Source: Alcaligenaceae bacterium
Lineage (GTDB): Bacteria; Pseudomonadota; Gammaproteobacteria; Burkholderiales; Burkholderiaceae_B
Direction of reading: 5' to 3'
Assembly: GCA_013416405.1 (NCBI GenBank)
Contig: JACCET010000002.1
Span: forward strand, 62,001-126,000
Length of the DNA stretch: 64,000 bases
Shown here: positions 36,101 through 45,199 of the stretch, piece by piece
How positions within the stretch are numbered: position 1 is the stretch's first letter
How the letters are laid out: every line of letters begins with the position of its first letter
Program-made: the position numbers and the translations under genes
The notes under the pieces: generated by a model
What the model was told of the DNA's origin: nothing
The model's database searches: none
What the model saw: the letters and a program-made list of their open reading frames with translations, nothing else

Positions 36101-37136
36101 GTTCCGCATCGTGTATCTTGCCCAGATTGTGTTCCAGGCGGGTCACTTCCAGCCAATTGCCGTCGGGGTCCACCATGCGCCACCAGGCGAGGTTGTCGAG
36201 CGCGGTGCCCCAGAGCACCGCCTTCTTGCCACCGGCGTTCATGGCGACGTTGCCGCCCACACAGGAAGCGTCGGCCGAGGTGGGGTCAACGGCAAAGACC
36301 TGGCCCGCGGCCTCGGCCGCTTCAGCGACCCGTCGGGTGACTACGCCCGCGCCGGTCAGCACGGTGTGCACGGGCTCGCTTACGCCGGGAAGCCGGGTGG
36401 ATTCGACAGCGCCTATGGCATCGAGTTTTTCAGTGTTGATGACGGCCGATTGCGCGCTGAGCGGGATGGCGCCGCCGGTATAGCCGGTGCCGCCGCCGCG
36501 TGGGATGATGGTCAGGTCCAGCTCTATGCAGCCGCGCACCAGGGCCGCGATTTCGTTTTCATCGTCGGGGGTAAGCACCACAAAGGGGTACTCGACACGC
36601 CAGTCGGTGGCGTCGGTCACGTGCGAAACACGCGACAGGCCATCGAACTTGATATTGTCTTTATGCGTGATGCGCCCCAGGCGCTTGAGAATTTTCTTGC
36701 GCAGTTCGCGCGTGGTGGCGAATTCGTGTTCGAAGGCGGCTACTGCGGTCTGGGCGGCGCCCAGCAGGCGGGCGACCTTGTTGTCGCGCTCGCTGACGCT
36801 GGTGTCGCGCCGTTTGTCGATTTCGCCCAGGCGATGCTTGAGCGCCTGCACCAGCAGGTGTTGGCGCTTGGGATTCTCGAGCAGGTCATCGTGCAGATAG
36901 GGATTGCGCTTGACCACCCAGATATCGCCCAGAACTTCGAACAGCATGCGGGCCGAGCGCCCGGTGCGACGCTCGCCGCGCAATTCGGACAAGAGATCCC
37001 AGGCCTCTGCGCCCAGCAATCGCAGGACGATCTCGCGGTCGGCGTAAGACGTATAGTTGTAGGGGATTTCACGCAGGCGCGAAGTGGTGGCGGGAGCCTG
37101 GGCGGCAAGCAGATGACTGGCTATGGGGGCGTTCAT
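33198..37136 (-). CDS. DUF3683-type FAD-linked oxidase with Fe-S and CCG domains
   Basis: A 1312-residue oxidoreductase. In order: an N-terminal DUF3683-like region ([28 protein letters not shown]), a PCMH-type FAD-binding domain ([31 protein letters not shown]), an FAD-oxidase C domain with [25 protein letters not shown] and [16 protein letters not shown], two [4Fe-4S] motifs ([25 protein letters not shown]) and two cysteine-rich CCG domains ([45 protein letters not shown]). It resembles D-lactate/glycolate dehydrogenases fused to their electron-transfer partner. The substrate is unknown. No frameshift is visible, and the length matches such fusions in Bordetella relatives. Confidence 0.88.
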   Translation of the reverse strand: MNAPIASHLLAAQAPATTSRLREIPYNYTSYADREIVLRLLGAEAWDLLSELRGERRTGRSARMLFEVLGDIWVVKRNPYLHDDLLENPKRQHLLVQALKHRLGEIDKRRDTSVSERDNKVARLLGAAQTAVAAFEHEFATTRELRKKILKRLGRITHKDNIKFDGLSRVSHVTDATDWRVEYPFVVLTPDDENEIAALVRGCIELDLTIIPRGGGTGYTGGAIPLSAQSAVINTEKLDAIGAVESTRLPGVSEPVHTVLTGAGVVTRRVAEAAEAAGQVFAVDPTSADASCVGGNVAMNAGGKKAVLWGTALDNLAWWRMVDPDGNWLEVTRLEHNLGKIHDAEQARFELKWFDGNAAPGAVVLRSEVLVIEGSRFRKAGLGKDVTDKFLAGLPGVQKEGCDGLITSARWILHRMPAHTRTVCMEFFGQARNAVPSIVEIKDYLDGPGRAQGALLAGLEHLDERYLRAVGYATKSKRGGLPKMVLIGDIVGDDPDAVALAASEVVRLANTRHGEGFVAVSAEARKRFWLDRARTAAIARHTNAFKINEDVVIPLDRMGEYTDAIERINIELSTRNKLRLLDALEFFLQGELPIGKSEDHDDAEHTREEILAVRTHDAQLCLQAVRARWFWLLNNLDMPLQQALQTLLTLGLQDLEPALNERLAQQPDATVFDLVQDHTLRISWKTEVRSQMERYFAGADCAAVLAEIQAIHDRILKSRVFVALHMHAGDGNVHTNIPVNSDDYGMLGEANETVARIMQIARNLDGVISGEHGIGLTKYEFLTQEELAPFQEYKKRVDPKGRFNAGKLLPGADLRHAWTPSFNLLGHESLIMQRSEIGSISNAIKDCLRCGKCKPVCATHVPRANLLYSPRNKILATSLLIEAFLYEEQTRRGVSLKHWEEFEDVADHCTVCHKCYNPCPVDIDFGDVSMEMRALLRRMGKKSFNPGTTAAMFFLNAKDPRVIKATRKAMIDVGYKAQRLAHDVLASPSEKQVGQPPATVGKAPIREQVIHFINKKMPGGLPKQTARKLLDIEDSDYVPIIRNPASTSADTEAVFYFPGCGSERLFSQVGLATQAMLWHAGVQTVLPPGYLCCGYPQRGNGMTDKAEKIITDNRVLFHRMATTLNYLDIKTVVVSCGTCYDQLAGYEFEKIFPGCRLIDIHEYLLEKGIQLQDVKGVRYMYHDPCHTPMKLQDPMKTVKSLVGETTIKTDRCCGESGTLAVSRPDISTQVRFRKSEELVKNTATLRADGYEGEVKMLTSCPSCLQGLSRYEGETGMDADYIVVEMARHILGESWMQDYVRVANEGGIERVLV

Positions 37137-37217
37137 GACTTGTAGAAAAAAGGGGGCCCTTAAAGCATTAGTGTAAGGGATAAGCCAAAGTTTATCTTGC
37201 GACGCAGGCCGGGCGGA

Positions 37218-37739
37218 TCAATGAACTTGCGGAAAAAACCACAGCAAGGCCGCCGTCATGCCCAGGTAGCGCAGGAACTTTCCTATGGCCATGTAGAACA
37301 TACAGGGCCAGAACGACAGCCGCAGCCATCCCGCCACCGCGCACAGCGGGTCGCCCACCAGGGGCAGCCAGGAAAACAGCAGGGCGGGCGGGCCCATGCG
37401 ATGCAGCCAGTAGCTCACGTAATCGTGCCAGCGTCCGCCTGTCTTGGTTTTCGGTTTGTAGGGATGCTTTTCGCGCCAGCGTTCGTAAGCCTTTTCGGCT
37501 CCTATGCCCATGGCGTAGCTGATGGCGCCACCCGTTGTATTACCCAGTGTGGCCACCAGCACGGCGGGCCAGAACATGTCGGCGGCCAGCTTGATATAGC
37601 CAAATACGGCGGGCTCGGAACCTAATGGAAGCAGGGTGGCCGACAGCAGGCTGACCAGGAAAATAGCACTGAGCCCTACGCGGGGCAATGCCAGGGTAAG
37701 GAGTAGCCAATGCACCGATGATTGCAGCCAAGCTTCCAT
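37218..37739 (-). CDS. YqaA/VTT-domain inner-membrane protein
   Basis: A 173-residue membrane protein of the SNARE-associated (VTT) family. It has LFSATLLPLGSEPAV-like LLSATLLPLGSEPAVFGYI, LVATLGNTTGGAISYAMG and LFSWLPLVGDPLCAVAGWLRL, with four to five helices. Function is not established; relatives are linked to membrane integrity. It lies alone between the DUF3683 gene and ilvA. Confidence 0.85.
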   Translation of the reverse strand: MEAWLQSSVHWLLLTLALPRVGLSAIFLVSLLSATLLPLGSEPAVFGYIKLAADMFWPAVLVATLGNTTGGAISYAMGIGAEKAYERWREKHPYKPKTKTGGRWHDYVSYWLHRMGPPALLFSWLPLVGDPLCAVAGWLRLSFWPCMFYMAIGKFLRYLGMTAALLWFFPQVH

Positions 37740-37843
37740 AGCGCGCTAGTTTAGCGCAGAGTAGTGTTTGCGCTATGGTATTCTGTTTTCTCGTTTTTCC
37801 TTACATTTGCAGCCGTCCGGCCGCCCCGCACCCCTCTTGTCAT

Positions 37844-39352
37844 ATGTCCACAGACTATCTAAAGCGCATCCTGACGTCCAAGGTTTACGACGTCGCCGTC
37901 GAAACGCCCCTTGATCTTGCCCCTCAGGTTTCGGCACGCATCCATAACCAGGTCTATCTGAAGCGTGAAGATACCCAGGCCGTGTTCAGTTTCAAGCTGC
38001 GTGGCGCCTATAACAAGATGGCCAATCTGAGTCCGGCCGAACTCAAGCACGGCGTGATTGCGGCGTCGGCGGGCAATCATGCCCAAGGTGTGGCGCTGTC
38101 GGCGCGCAGGCTGGGTTGCCGGGCCGTCATTGTCATGCCGGTCACGTCGCCTCAGGTCAAGGTCGATGCCGTGCGGGGGTTTGGCGGTGAAGTGGTGTTG
38201 ATGGGCGAAAGCTTTACCGATGCCTACGAGCATGCCAAGGTGCTGGAGGCCAAGGAAAAGCTGACTTTCGTCCATCCCTTTGACGATCCCTATGTCATTG
38301 CGGGCCAGGGCACCATAGGCATGGAAATCCTGCGCCAGCGTCCAGGCCCCATAGACGCCATTTTTCTGGCCATAGGCGGGGGCGGCCTGATTGCGGGTGT
38401 GGCCGCCTATATCAAGCAGTTGCGCCCGGAAATAAAGATCATAGGTGTGCAAACGGTTGATTCCGATGCCATGGTGCGCAGTGTGCGGGCCGGTCGGCGG
38501 ATCACCTTGAGCGACGTGGGCCTGTTTTCCGACGGCACGGCGGTCAAGCAGGTGGGCAAGGAAACCTTCAGGCTGGTACGGGAATACGTCGATGACTTCG
38601 TGCTGGTCGACACCGATGCCATTGCCGCCGCAATCAAAGACGTATTCCAGGACACGCGCAGCGTGCTCGAGCCTGCCGGCGCCCTGGCCCTGGCAGGTGC
38701 CAAACGCTATGCCGCGCAGAACAAATGGAAAGACAAGCATATTGTGGCGGTGACCAGCGGCGCCAACATGAACTTCGACCGCTTGCGCTTTGTGGCCGAG
38801 CGGGCCGATGTGGGCGAAGCGCGTGAAGCGCTGTTTGCGCTGACCATACCTGAACAACGCGGCAGCTTCCTGCGTTTGTGCGCAGCGGTGGGCAGCCGCA
38901 GCGTAACGGAATTCAACTATCGGATTTCCGATGCCGAGCAGGCGCATGTTTTCGTGGGGCTGCAAATCAGCGCCGAGGCCGAGATAGAAAAGCTGGCCAC
39001 CAGCTTTCGCAAGAAAGGTTTTTCCACGCTGGACCTGACCGGCAACGAGATGGCCAAGACGCATCTACGTTATATGGTGGGTGGCCACTCCGACTTGGCC
39101 AAGCACGAGTTATTGTTCCGCTTTGAGTTCCCGGAGCGGCCAGGGGCTCTGATGAAGTTTCTGGGCGATATGAGCCCAGGCTGGAATATCAGCCTGTTCC
39201 ACTACCGTAATCAGGGCGACGATTATGGCCGTATTCTGGTGGGCATACAGGTGCCGCCCGAAGACAAGAAAGCCTTCAAGGCCTTTCTGGATGGCCTGGG
39301 ATATCCCTATTGGAACGAAAGTGACAACCCCGCCTACCGTCTTTTCCTCTAG
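37844..39352 (+). CDS. ilvA: threonine ammonia-lyase, biosynthetic (IlvA)
   Basis: A 502-residue biosynthetic threonine deaminase. The PLP lysine is in VFSFKLRGAYNKM, SAGNHAQGVALSA is the substrate loop, AIGGGGLIAGVA binds phosphate, and two ACT-like regulatory domains fill the C-terminus (ERADVGEAREALFALTIPEQRGSF, ELLFRFEFPERPGALMKFL). It makes 2-oxobutyrate for isoleucine and is usually feedback-inhibited by isoleucine. The ATG at 37844 is the family start; the frame to 37775 is not conserved. Confidence 0.95.
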   Translation: MSTDYLKRILTSKVYDVAVETPLDLAPQVSARIHNQVYLKREDTQAVFSFKLRGAYNKMANLSPAELKHGVIAASAGNHAQGVALSARRLGCRAVIVMPVTSPQVKVDAVRGFGGEVVLMGESFTDAYEHAKVLEAKEKLTFVHPFDDPYVIAGQGTIGMEILRQRPGPIDAIFLAIGGGGLIAGVAAYIKQLRPEIKIIGVQTVDSDAMVRSVRAGRRITLSDVGLFSDGTAVKQVGKETFRLVREYVDDFVLVDTDAIAAAIKDVFQDTRSVLEPAGALALAGAKRYAAQNKWKDKHIVAVTSGANMNFDRLRFVAERADVGEAREALFALTIPEQRGSFLRLCAAVGSRSVTEFNYRISDAEQAHVFVGLQISAEAEIEKLATSFRKKGFSTLDLTGNEMAKTHLRYMVGGHSDLAKHELLFRFEFPERPGALMKFLGDMSPGWNISLFHYRNQGDDYGRILVGIQVPPEDKKAFKAFLDGLGYPYWNESDNPAYRLFL

Positions 39353-39359
39353 GGATTCG

Positions 39360-40847
39360 GTGCAATACCAGCCCCGCCTGGGGCTGGAAATGGAAATGGT
39401 GGTGGCTGATGCCCGCAGCGGCGCCAGCCTGCCCGTGCAGGGCTATTTCGATGCCATGCACAACATCAAGCGGGCGCGTGGCCTGGCTTGCACCCAGGAC
39501 TTTCTTGACGGCCGTTGCGTGGCGGTTCATACCCCGTTGGCCGAGTGCGGGCTGGACAATGGCTTCAACCTGCTTGAAACAGCCCTGGCGCCCGTGGCCG
39601 GCGGCGTGGGTGGACTGGATCGCCTGGCCGGGGCGGCCTACCAGGAATTGGCCGATGCCATGCAAGCCTTGCAGGCGGATGGCGCCTGCGTGCTGAACGT
39701 TTCCCAGCATCCCGCCTGCCCGCGCAGTCAAGGCTGGTATGAAAGCACATGTGTTCCCCGGCCCATCTACCGCGAACTGCGGGGCTACCGCGGCTGGCAT
39801 CACTGGGAGGGCATAGACGCCAAGGCGCAGAACGGCGCGAATACCTCGGTGCCGGTCGGACAGGCCGTGTGCGCATTGAATGTGGCCGTGGCGCTTGCGC
39901 CGGCCAGCATTGCCCTGTTTGCCAACAGTCCGCTGGAGTCGGGGGCGCTGACCGGCTACAAAGAAAACCGCATGACATTGTGGTCCCGGGTATTCGGACC
40001 GTCGCGTTTTCCCGGTGACCTGTTCCTGAGTATGTATCCGGAACGGGCCTTTCATGACCTGGCTGATTTTTTCAGATGGATGTTCGGCCCCGGCACGGTT
40101 ACGCGCGGCCTGCCCATGAGTCCGACCTATGACTACAAGTCCGTGCCGGTGGTGATCCTGGATGCCGCCCCTGGCCTGCTCGAGTTCTTGCACTCCACGC
40201 AGTGGGGTGGGCATCGCACGGATACGAAGCAGGCGGTCACGCTGCGGCCTCAGGCGCAGCATTTTGTGTATTCGCAAATCGGCCAGTTTCTGGATGCGCG
40301 CCTGCGCTACCGCCTGGACAGCCTGCCCGACTTGCCAGCGATTATGTCCGCCTGGCGCCAGGATGGCGGGCTGGAAGCCCTGTTTGAGGCGCACGGCGCG
40401 CAAACCTATATCGAGGCGCGGGCGCCGGGCGCCGGCTTTGCCGATGCGGCCTTGCTCGAGGAGGCGGGCGCCGACATCGCACGCAGCGTACTCTTGTCGC
40501 CCACGGCCTTGCAGGCGGGCTTGCTGGGCAATCTGGATCAGGCCTGGCAACTGGTGAATGACCGGGGCTGGCGGACCTTGGGTGATTTGCGTCTGCCCGC
40601 CATGCGTTCAGGTGTGGCAGATGAGGGCGTCAGGGCCTTGTGCGCCGATGTGCTGACCGTGGCCAAGGGGGGGCTGGACAAGAGCGATGGTCACTGGCTC
40701 GCGTATCCGGAATTTGTGCTGGCTGAAGGCCGTTGTGCTGCAGACAGGCTGCTGGACACCTGGATGGCGGCGGGCGAGTCGGAGCAGGAAAAACTGGCGG
40801 CCACGCTGGCCAGGCACACGGCCTTGCATCCGTCGCAGTTCAGTTAG
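39360..40847 (+). CDS. glutamate-cysteine ligase, GCS2 type
   Basis: A protein of about 495 residues starting at a GTG at 39360, 7 bp after the ilvA stop. It begins VQYQPRLGLEMEMVVAD (the first residue is Met when translated), the metal- and glutamate-binding start of GCS2-type ligases, and has ALNVAVALAPASIALFANSPLESGALTGYKENRMTLWSRVF. It would make gamma-glutamylcysteine for glutathione. The upstream extension overlaps ilvA in another frame and is not used. The precise family assignment is from these motifs and is moderately sure. Confidence 0.75.
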   Translation: MQYQPRLGLEMEMVVADARSGASLPVQGYFDAMHNIKRARGLACTQDFLDGRCVAVHTPLAECGLDNGFNLLETALAPVAGGVGGLDRLAGAAYQELADAMQALQADGACVLNVSQHPACPRSQGWYESTCVPRPIYRELRGYRGWHHWEGIDAKAQNGANTSVPVGQAVCALNVAVALAPASIALFANSPLESGALTGYKENRMTLWSRVFGPSRFPGDLFLSMYPERAFHDLADFFRWMFGPGTVTRGLPMSPTYDYKSVPVVILDAAPGLLEFLHSTQWGGHRTDTKQAVTLRPQAQHFVYSQIGQFLDARLRYRLDSLPDLPAIMSAWRQDGGLEALFEAHGAQTYIEARAPGAGFADAALLEEAGADIARSVLLSPTALQAGLLGNLDQAWQLVNDRGWRTLGDLRLPAMRSGVADEGVRALCADVLTVAKGGLDKSDGHWLAYPEFVLAEGRCAADRLLDTWMAAGESEQEKLAATLARHTALHPSQFS

Positions 40848-41025
40848 GAGTGTAAAACCATTGTAATGTCATGGTTATCCATAATAAAAAATATCTTGTA
40901 TCGTTAAGTAATATCTTGTTATCCTATGCCGGACCGGGACGCTGACCTTTCTTCTCCCCTCCCTGCTGCACTACTCCCCGTTGTAAGTCTCTCTTGTTTT
41001 AACCTTTCCTTTACTGGAGCTTTCC
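40848..41025 (+). promoter_or_regulatory. AT-rich upstream region of the repeat protein gene
   Basis: 178 bp without a gene, clearly more AT-rich than its surroundings. It holds AATATCTTGT at 40890-40899 and again at 40910-40919, exactly 20 bp apart, so both units face the same side of the helix. A GGAG ribosome-binding site precedes the ATG at 41026. A regulator-binding site is likely but the protein is unknown. Confidence 0.4.
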
Positions 41026-41802
41026 ATGGTTGCATCGAGCTTGTTTGATCCGGAGTTTTACCTGAAGCAAAACCCTGACGTCGCGGCAGCTGGGATGACG
41101 GCTCTCAGCCATTTTGAACAATACGGCATGACAGAGGACCGCTCACCGTTTTCCCTGTTCAACGCCCAGTATTATCTTGCCCAGAATGCCGATGTCGCCC
41201 AGGCGGTAGGGCAGGGGTATATGTCTGCCGTCCAGCACTTCATGCAGTACGGCTCGAACGAGATCCGCGATTTCAGCCCCTTGTTCGACGTACAGGCTTA
41301 TCTTGCAGCCAATCCCGATGTATCGGCCGCCGTGCAGGAAGGCCTGATCTCACCCCTGCAGCATTTCCTGGAATATGGCGTGGCTGAATCGCGCGATCTG
41401 GGCAACGGCGTGAATCTGGCCGATTTCGACCAAGACCCCATTTTCTCGGCGGCGGTGGCGGCTGGAAATCTGCAAGAGGCGGTCGAGCGGCTGGGCGAAG
41501 TCATTCCATTCCTGCCTGACTTTATTGCTCCCACAGGGTGGCAAGTGATACCCATAGATACCCTGACTGACCAGGACTTCATGTTGCCGGCCTGGCTGGG
41601 GCCCGGGGTGATCTCCCTGATCGAGAACCTGCAAAACAAGATACTGAATTCAGGCCTGCTGAGCCCGGAAAATCTTAATCCGGACGGAACCTTGAAAGAC
41701 CCCACGGCATTGATCGAACTGGTCATGGAGGACTTTGGCGGTTTCAGCCCCATAGACCTGATCGGCCAGTTGCCCGAAGGTATTGAATTCCCGATGGGCT
41801 GA
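41026..41802 (+). CDS. three-repeat protein with DPEFYLKQNPDV-type units
   Basis: A 258-residue protein. The first 125 residues are three copies of an about 42-residue unit: LFDPEFYLKQNPDVAAAG with FEQYG; LFNAQYYLAQNADVAQAV with FMQYG; LFDVQAYLAANPDVSAAV with FLEYG. Such units occur in RTX-type and glycosyltransferase proteins. The C-terminal half is acidic and has no clear family. No signal peptide is visible, so if it is exported it would use type I secretion or stay in the cytoplasm. A strong terminator follows at 41848-41868. Function unknown. Confidence 0.78.
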   Translation: MVASSLFDPEFYLKQNPDVAAAGMTALSHFEQYGMTEDRSPFSLFNAQYYLAQNADVAQAVGQGYMSAVQHFMQYGSNEIRDFSPLFDVQAYLAANPDVSAAVQEGLISPLQHFLEYGVAESRDLGNGVNLADFDQDPIFSAAVAAGNLQEAVERLGEVIPFLPDFIAPTGWQVIPIDTLTDQDFMLPAWLGPGVISLIENLQNKILNSGLLSPENLNPDGTLKDPTALIELVMEDFGGFSPIDLIGQLPEGIEFPMG

Positions 41803-41847
41803 TGGTTCTGGGCCGGTGCCCAGGCCCGCGAGGCCATGCACACCCAG

Positions 41848-41868
41848 GGGCCCTTCGGGGGCCCTTTT
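41848..41868 (+). terminator. Rho-independent terminator after the repeat protein gene
   Basis: GGGCCC, a five-base loop (TTCGG), GGGCCC and then TTTT. It lies about 45 bp after the stop codon of the three-repeat gene and just before the convergent ABC-binding-protein gene ends. The T-run is only on the plus side. Confidence 0.7.
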
Positions 41869-41878
41869 GGGGGGCCCT

Positions 41879-43072
41879 TCAGGGCGCCGATTCGTAGACT
41901 TCGTCGGCGGCCAGCAAAATATCCACGGGCGGGTCAAAGCCTATGATGCGCGCCGTGCCCAGGTTCAGTGCGATCTTGGGCGGGTCTACCCATAGTTGGC
42001 TAAGCTGCCGCGGTTTGGCGCCGTTGAGCACCCGCGCAATGGTTTCGGCATGGAACAGCCCCACATACGATAGGTCGGCCTGGGCCAGACTAAGCAATAT
42101 GCCCTGTTTCACTTCTTTGGACCCCGCCATGGAAAAGCTGGGGATCTTTGCTTTTTCAAGCATGTGGGCCAGCGTCCTGACCGACTCTGATGTAACGCCG
42201 CGGTGCGTGGTCACATAGACTGCGCCCACATTCTGATCGGCAAGCTGCCGATAGCATGCCAGTGCGTTGTCTATGGCTTGTTCAGTCGGGATGCTGCTCG
42301 ATTGCGCGTGGCAATGCTTGATGGTGAAGCCCAGCTCCCGCCCGACTTGCTCTACGGCGGCCACGGCTGCGTAGCTGCGGCCGGCCTCGCTGTCTTCATA
42401 GACGATGCCCAGTTCCTTGAACGGAACGATTTCATGGAAAAGCCTGACCTGACGCTGATATCGCTCTGGTTCTATGCGGGTGTGCAGATTGTCGCGCCCG
42501 CTGTCGGTGGCGCTGTCGGAAATTTTCGCGGCCAGTGGATCGCTGGTCGAGCCTACGATGGTGGGTACCGGCGGACCCAGTTCGCGCAGGTCCTGGCCCG
42601 CCCAGGTGCCCATGGCGATAATCAGGTCGATGTCGTGCTGCTGCTTGATGCGTTCGGCAATGGCCAGCCGCATGGGCGCGCGTTGTTCGGCGTCGAAATT
42701 GCCCGGTTGCCACCAGGCGTCCTGTACCAGTTCCAGATAGGGGCTTTGTGCATGCTGGCTCAGCCATATCCATAAATCGTGTCCGCTCAGGCCCTCGGGC
42801 AAGTCGCCATCCAGCGTCAGCCAGCCCAGGCGCTGCAGCCCCAGAATGACCGCGGCCAACGTTGCCGGGTAATCGGCATATTCACCGCTTTCCACATAGC
42901 CTATGCGCCAGCGCGCATTGTCGGATTTTGTGACGGGCGTGGTATGGAATAACTGAGCCCCGGTTTCGGGCGTGGACAGACCGGGAGCCGCTGCGCCGGC
43001 CGCTGATGCGGGCAGCGTGGCGGTGCACAGGCCCATGGCAATGAGTGCATGGGCAATGAGGCGTGAAATCAT
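41879..43072 (-). CDS. ABC_sub_bind (TrpX-like) periplasmic binding protein
   Basis: A 397-residue exported binding protein. A signal peptide (LIAHALIAMGLCTATLPASAAG) leads to RWRIGYVESGEYADYPATLAAVILGLQRLGWL, then DLIIAMGTWAGQDLREL, VPTIVGSTSDPLAAKISD and QNVGAVYVTTHRGVTSESVRTLAHML. The family serves uptake of aromatic compounds, but no ABC membrane genes are nearby. Its ATG overlaps the stop of the PP2C phosphatase gene, so it more likely provides a ligand signal to that sensor than a transport function. This link is inference. Confidence 0.82.
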   Translation of the reverse strand: MISRLIAHALIAMGLCTATLPASAAGAAAPGLSTPETGAQLFHTTPVTKSDNARWRIGYVESGEYADYPATLAAVILGLQRLGWLTLDGDLPEGLSGHDLWIWLSQHAQSPYLELVQDAWWQPGNFDAEQRAPMRLAIAERIKQQHDIDLIIAMGTWAGQDLRELGPPVPTIVGSTSDPLAAKISDSATDSGRDNLHTRIEPERYQRQVRLFHEIVPFKELGIVYEDSEAGRSYAAVAAVEQVGRELGFTIKHCHAQSSSIPTEQAIDNALACYRQLADQNVGAVYVTTHRGVTSESVRTLAHMLEKAKIPSFSMAGSKEVKQGILLSLAQADLSYVGLFHAETIARVLNGAKPRQLSQLWVDPPKIALNLGTARIIGFDPPVDILLAADEVYESAP

Positions 43073-45090
43073 GATGCTGCCCTTTTTGCTGCGATAACGG
43101 TGATGTCGTCGGATTGGTCGGTGCCGTTGGCGTACTGGCGTACATCGTGGACCAGGGCCATGGTGGTGTCCTGTGCGCCGGCCGGCGCCCTGTTCGTCAG
43201 GAAGCGATACAGCCTGGGGTCGCCATAGAGCTGACCCTGTGGATCCAGCGCTTCGGTTACGCCGTCGGTATAACCCAGCACCATTTCGCCAGGCTCAAGC
43301 CGGGTTGAAAACAGGCGGTAGGGCAAGTCTTCCTGAACGCCGCAGGCCGGCCCGCTGCGGCCTTCCAGCATTCGCAGCTGGCCATCGGTTTGCAGCACGC
43401 ACAGCGGCGGATGCCCACCGTTGGACCAGGACAGTTCACCGGTTTCCAGATCAAGGACGGCCAGCACCAGGGTCACGAACATCATGTTGGGGTTGTTTTC
43501 GGACAGGCGGTTGTTGACCCTTTCCATAAGCCGGGCGGGGTCGGTTTCATCTTCGGCGCATGCCCTGATCAGGGTACGGGTTACCGCCATGAACAAGGCC
43601 GCAGGCACGCCTTTGTCGGACACATCGCCAATGACGAAACACAGTTTGCCATTATTGAGCAGGAAGTAGTCGTAGAGATCGCCGCCCACTTCCTTGGCTG
43701 GCAGCATGGTGGCGTACAGGTCGACTTTCTTGAGAATGTCGTCGGTGGGCGGCACGGGCAGCAGGCCCATCTGTATGGTGTGCGCAATGCTCAGCTCGCT
43801 TTCCAGGCGCTCGCGGCTTGATGTTTCCCGCAGCAGGCGGGCGACGTTCTCGCGCAGTTGCTGGTCCATGAAGATGAAGGTCGAAGCCAGGCGGCCGACC
43901 TCGTCGGGCTGTTTGCCCGGCAGCCGCGCAATATGGTCGGGAATGTCGGCCGGCGCGCTCAGGTCCTGTTCGGGCAGTTTGCGCGCAAACAGGCTCAGTT
44001 GCTGCAGGGGCCGGGTGATGCGCGCGGACAGTGCCCAGGCAACCATGAGTGAAATCAGCAATATGGCCAGGAAGATTACAGCCAACCGGTTGCGCAGCTT
44101 GGTGGCGGGTCGAGTGAGGTCGTCGTTGGGGACGGCGGCGACGATGGTCCATCCTAGCGGTTTGAAGTGGGACGCGCCTATGCTCCAGCCTTGGGTTTGT
44201 GGCTGCCCGTTGAAAGTAAACGTGGCGACCTCGCCCGTGGCGGGTATGCCCTTGAGCATGGCTTGCAAGGTCGGTCCGGAGCCGAGGTTCTGACTGGACA
44301 GCAAGTCGGTATATTGGCCGGGCAGCGGTGAAACCAATTGGCCGTCGTCCTGCATGATGAAAGCAAAGCCCGTTTCGGCCAGGCGCAACGATACCAGCGC
44401 CTCGCGCACGGCGGTTTCCATTTCTTCGCGGCGGCGATCGAATTGGCTGGAGATGGCTGCGGCATTGTCGGTGATGGCAAAGACCCAATCCCAGGGCTCG
44501 AAGTAGGAAAAATAAGCGTAGCGCAATTCGCTCTCGCCATCGGAATGGGCGGCCGGCCAACGGTAGATGGCAAAGCTCTGGCCGGTCGCGCGGGCTTCCT
44601 GATAGGCAGATGCGGCCAGGGGGTGGCCTTTGAAGTCCTGCAGGCCGGACAAGTCCACGCCCACGAGTGCGGGTTCGCCGCTGGCGATCACCTTGAAGGT
44701 ATGGTCGAAGACAAAGCCGAAGCGCTGCTCGTTGGTGGCCAGCTGGTTGATCCATGCCTGGGCCAGATTCTGGGCCTGGGCGGGGCTGAGCAGGCCGGCG
44801 TCGATCTGTTCCACATACATGGACAGTACTGAACGTACGGTGGCGCCCAGTTCGACCAGATGGCCGCGTCCGTTGCGCACCGTGGTGATTTTATCGGTAA
44901 GCAGGGCACCCCAGCGTGCCTCGCTGTCGCGCACGAGCAGGTTCAGCACATTCTTGACGGCTTGCTGTTCGCTGGCCACGACACTGCGGGTAACGTTGCG
45001 CTGCGTAACGAGCATGACCGTGACGGCACCCAGGAGCAAAGTCAGGCCGACCAGGAGAAAAATCTTGCTGCGCAGCGAGGTCAGTCGCAT
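43069..45090 (-). CDS. Cache-HAMP-PP2C (SpoIIE/RsbU-type) sensor phosphatase
   Basis: A 673-residue inner-membrane sensor. In order: a membrane helix (residues 10-30), a large periplasmic Cache-type domain (about 35-330, with RYAYFSYFEPWDWVFAI), a second helix (337-356), a HAMP domain (358-420), and a PP2C domain (455-670) with metal residues in EVGGDLYDYF, VIGDVSDKGVPAALFMA and DQSDDITVIAA. RsbU-type phosphatases dephosphorylate an anti-anti-sigma protein to release a sigma factor. The start is the ATG at 45090. The next gene, a binding protein, is coupled to it by ATGA. Confidence 0.88.
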   Translation of the reverse strand: MRLTSLRSKIFLLVGLTLLLGAVTVMLVTQRNVTRSVVASEQQAVKNVLNLLVRDSEARWGALLTDKITTVRNGRGHLVELGATVRSVLSMYVEQIDAGLLSPAQAQNLAQAWINQLATNEQRFGFVFDHTFKVIASGEPALVGVDLSGLQDFKGHPLAASAYQEARATGQSFAIYRWPAAHSDGESELRYAYFSYFEPWDWVFAITDNAAAISSQFDRRREEMETAVREALVSLRLAETGFAFIMQDDGQLVSPLPGQYTDLLSSQNLGSGPTLQAMLKGIPATGEVATFTFNGQPQTQGWSIGASHFKPLGWTIVAAVPNDDLTRPATKLRNRLAVIFLAILLISLMVAWALSARITRPLQQLSLFARKLPEQDLSAPADIPDHIARLPGKQPDEVGRLASTFIFMDQQLRENVARLLRETSSRERLESELSIAHTIQMGLLPVPPTDDILKKVDLYATMLPAKEVGGDLYDYFLLNNGKLCFVIGDVSDKGVPAALFMAVTRTLIRACAEDETDPARLMERVNNRLSENNPNMMFVTLVLAVLDLETGELSWSNGGHPPLCVLQTDGQLRMLEGRSGPACGVQEDLPYRLFSTRLEPGEMVLGYTDGVTEALDPQGQLYGDPRLYRFLTNRAPAGAQDTTMALVHDVRQYANGTDQSDDITVIAAKRAAS

Positions 45091-45199
45091 AAAGGGCCGC
45101 TTTATGAAGAAAGTTGGGGCGAGGCGCTTGTTAAAGTATGTTTTTGCATTTGATTGTAATTTACTATTGCAATTCGAGCCGATACTTTTTGCGCAAACC
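45091..45199. promoter_or_regulatory. shared promoter region of the phosphatase and the sensor-MFS gene
   Basis: 109 bp between two divergent genes, AT-rich in the middle. ATTGTAAT at 45153-45160 and ATTGCAAT at 45166-45173 are similar octamers 13 bp apart. Divergence suggests joint control; the regulator is unknown. Confidence 0.4.
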
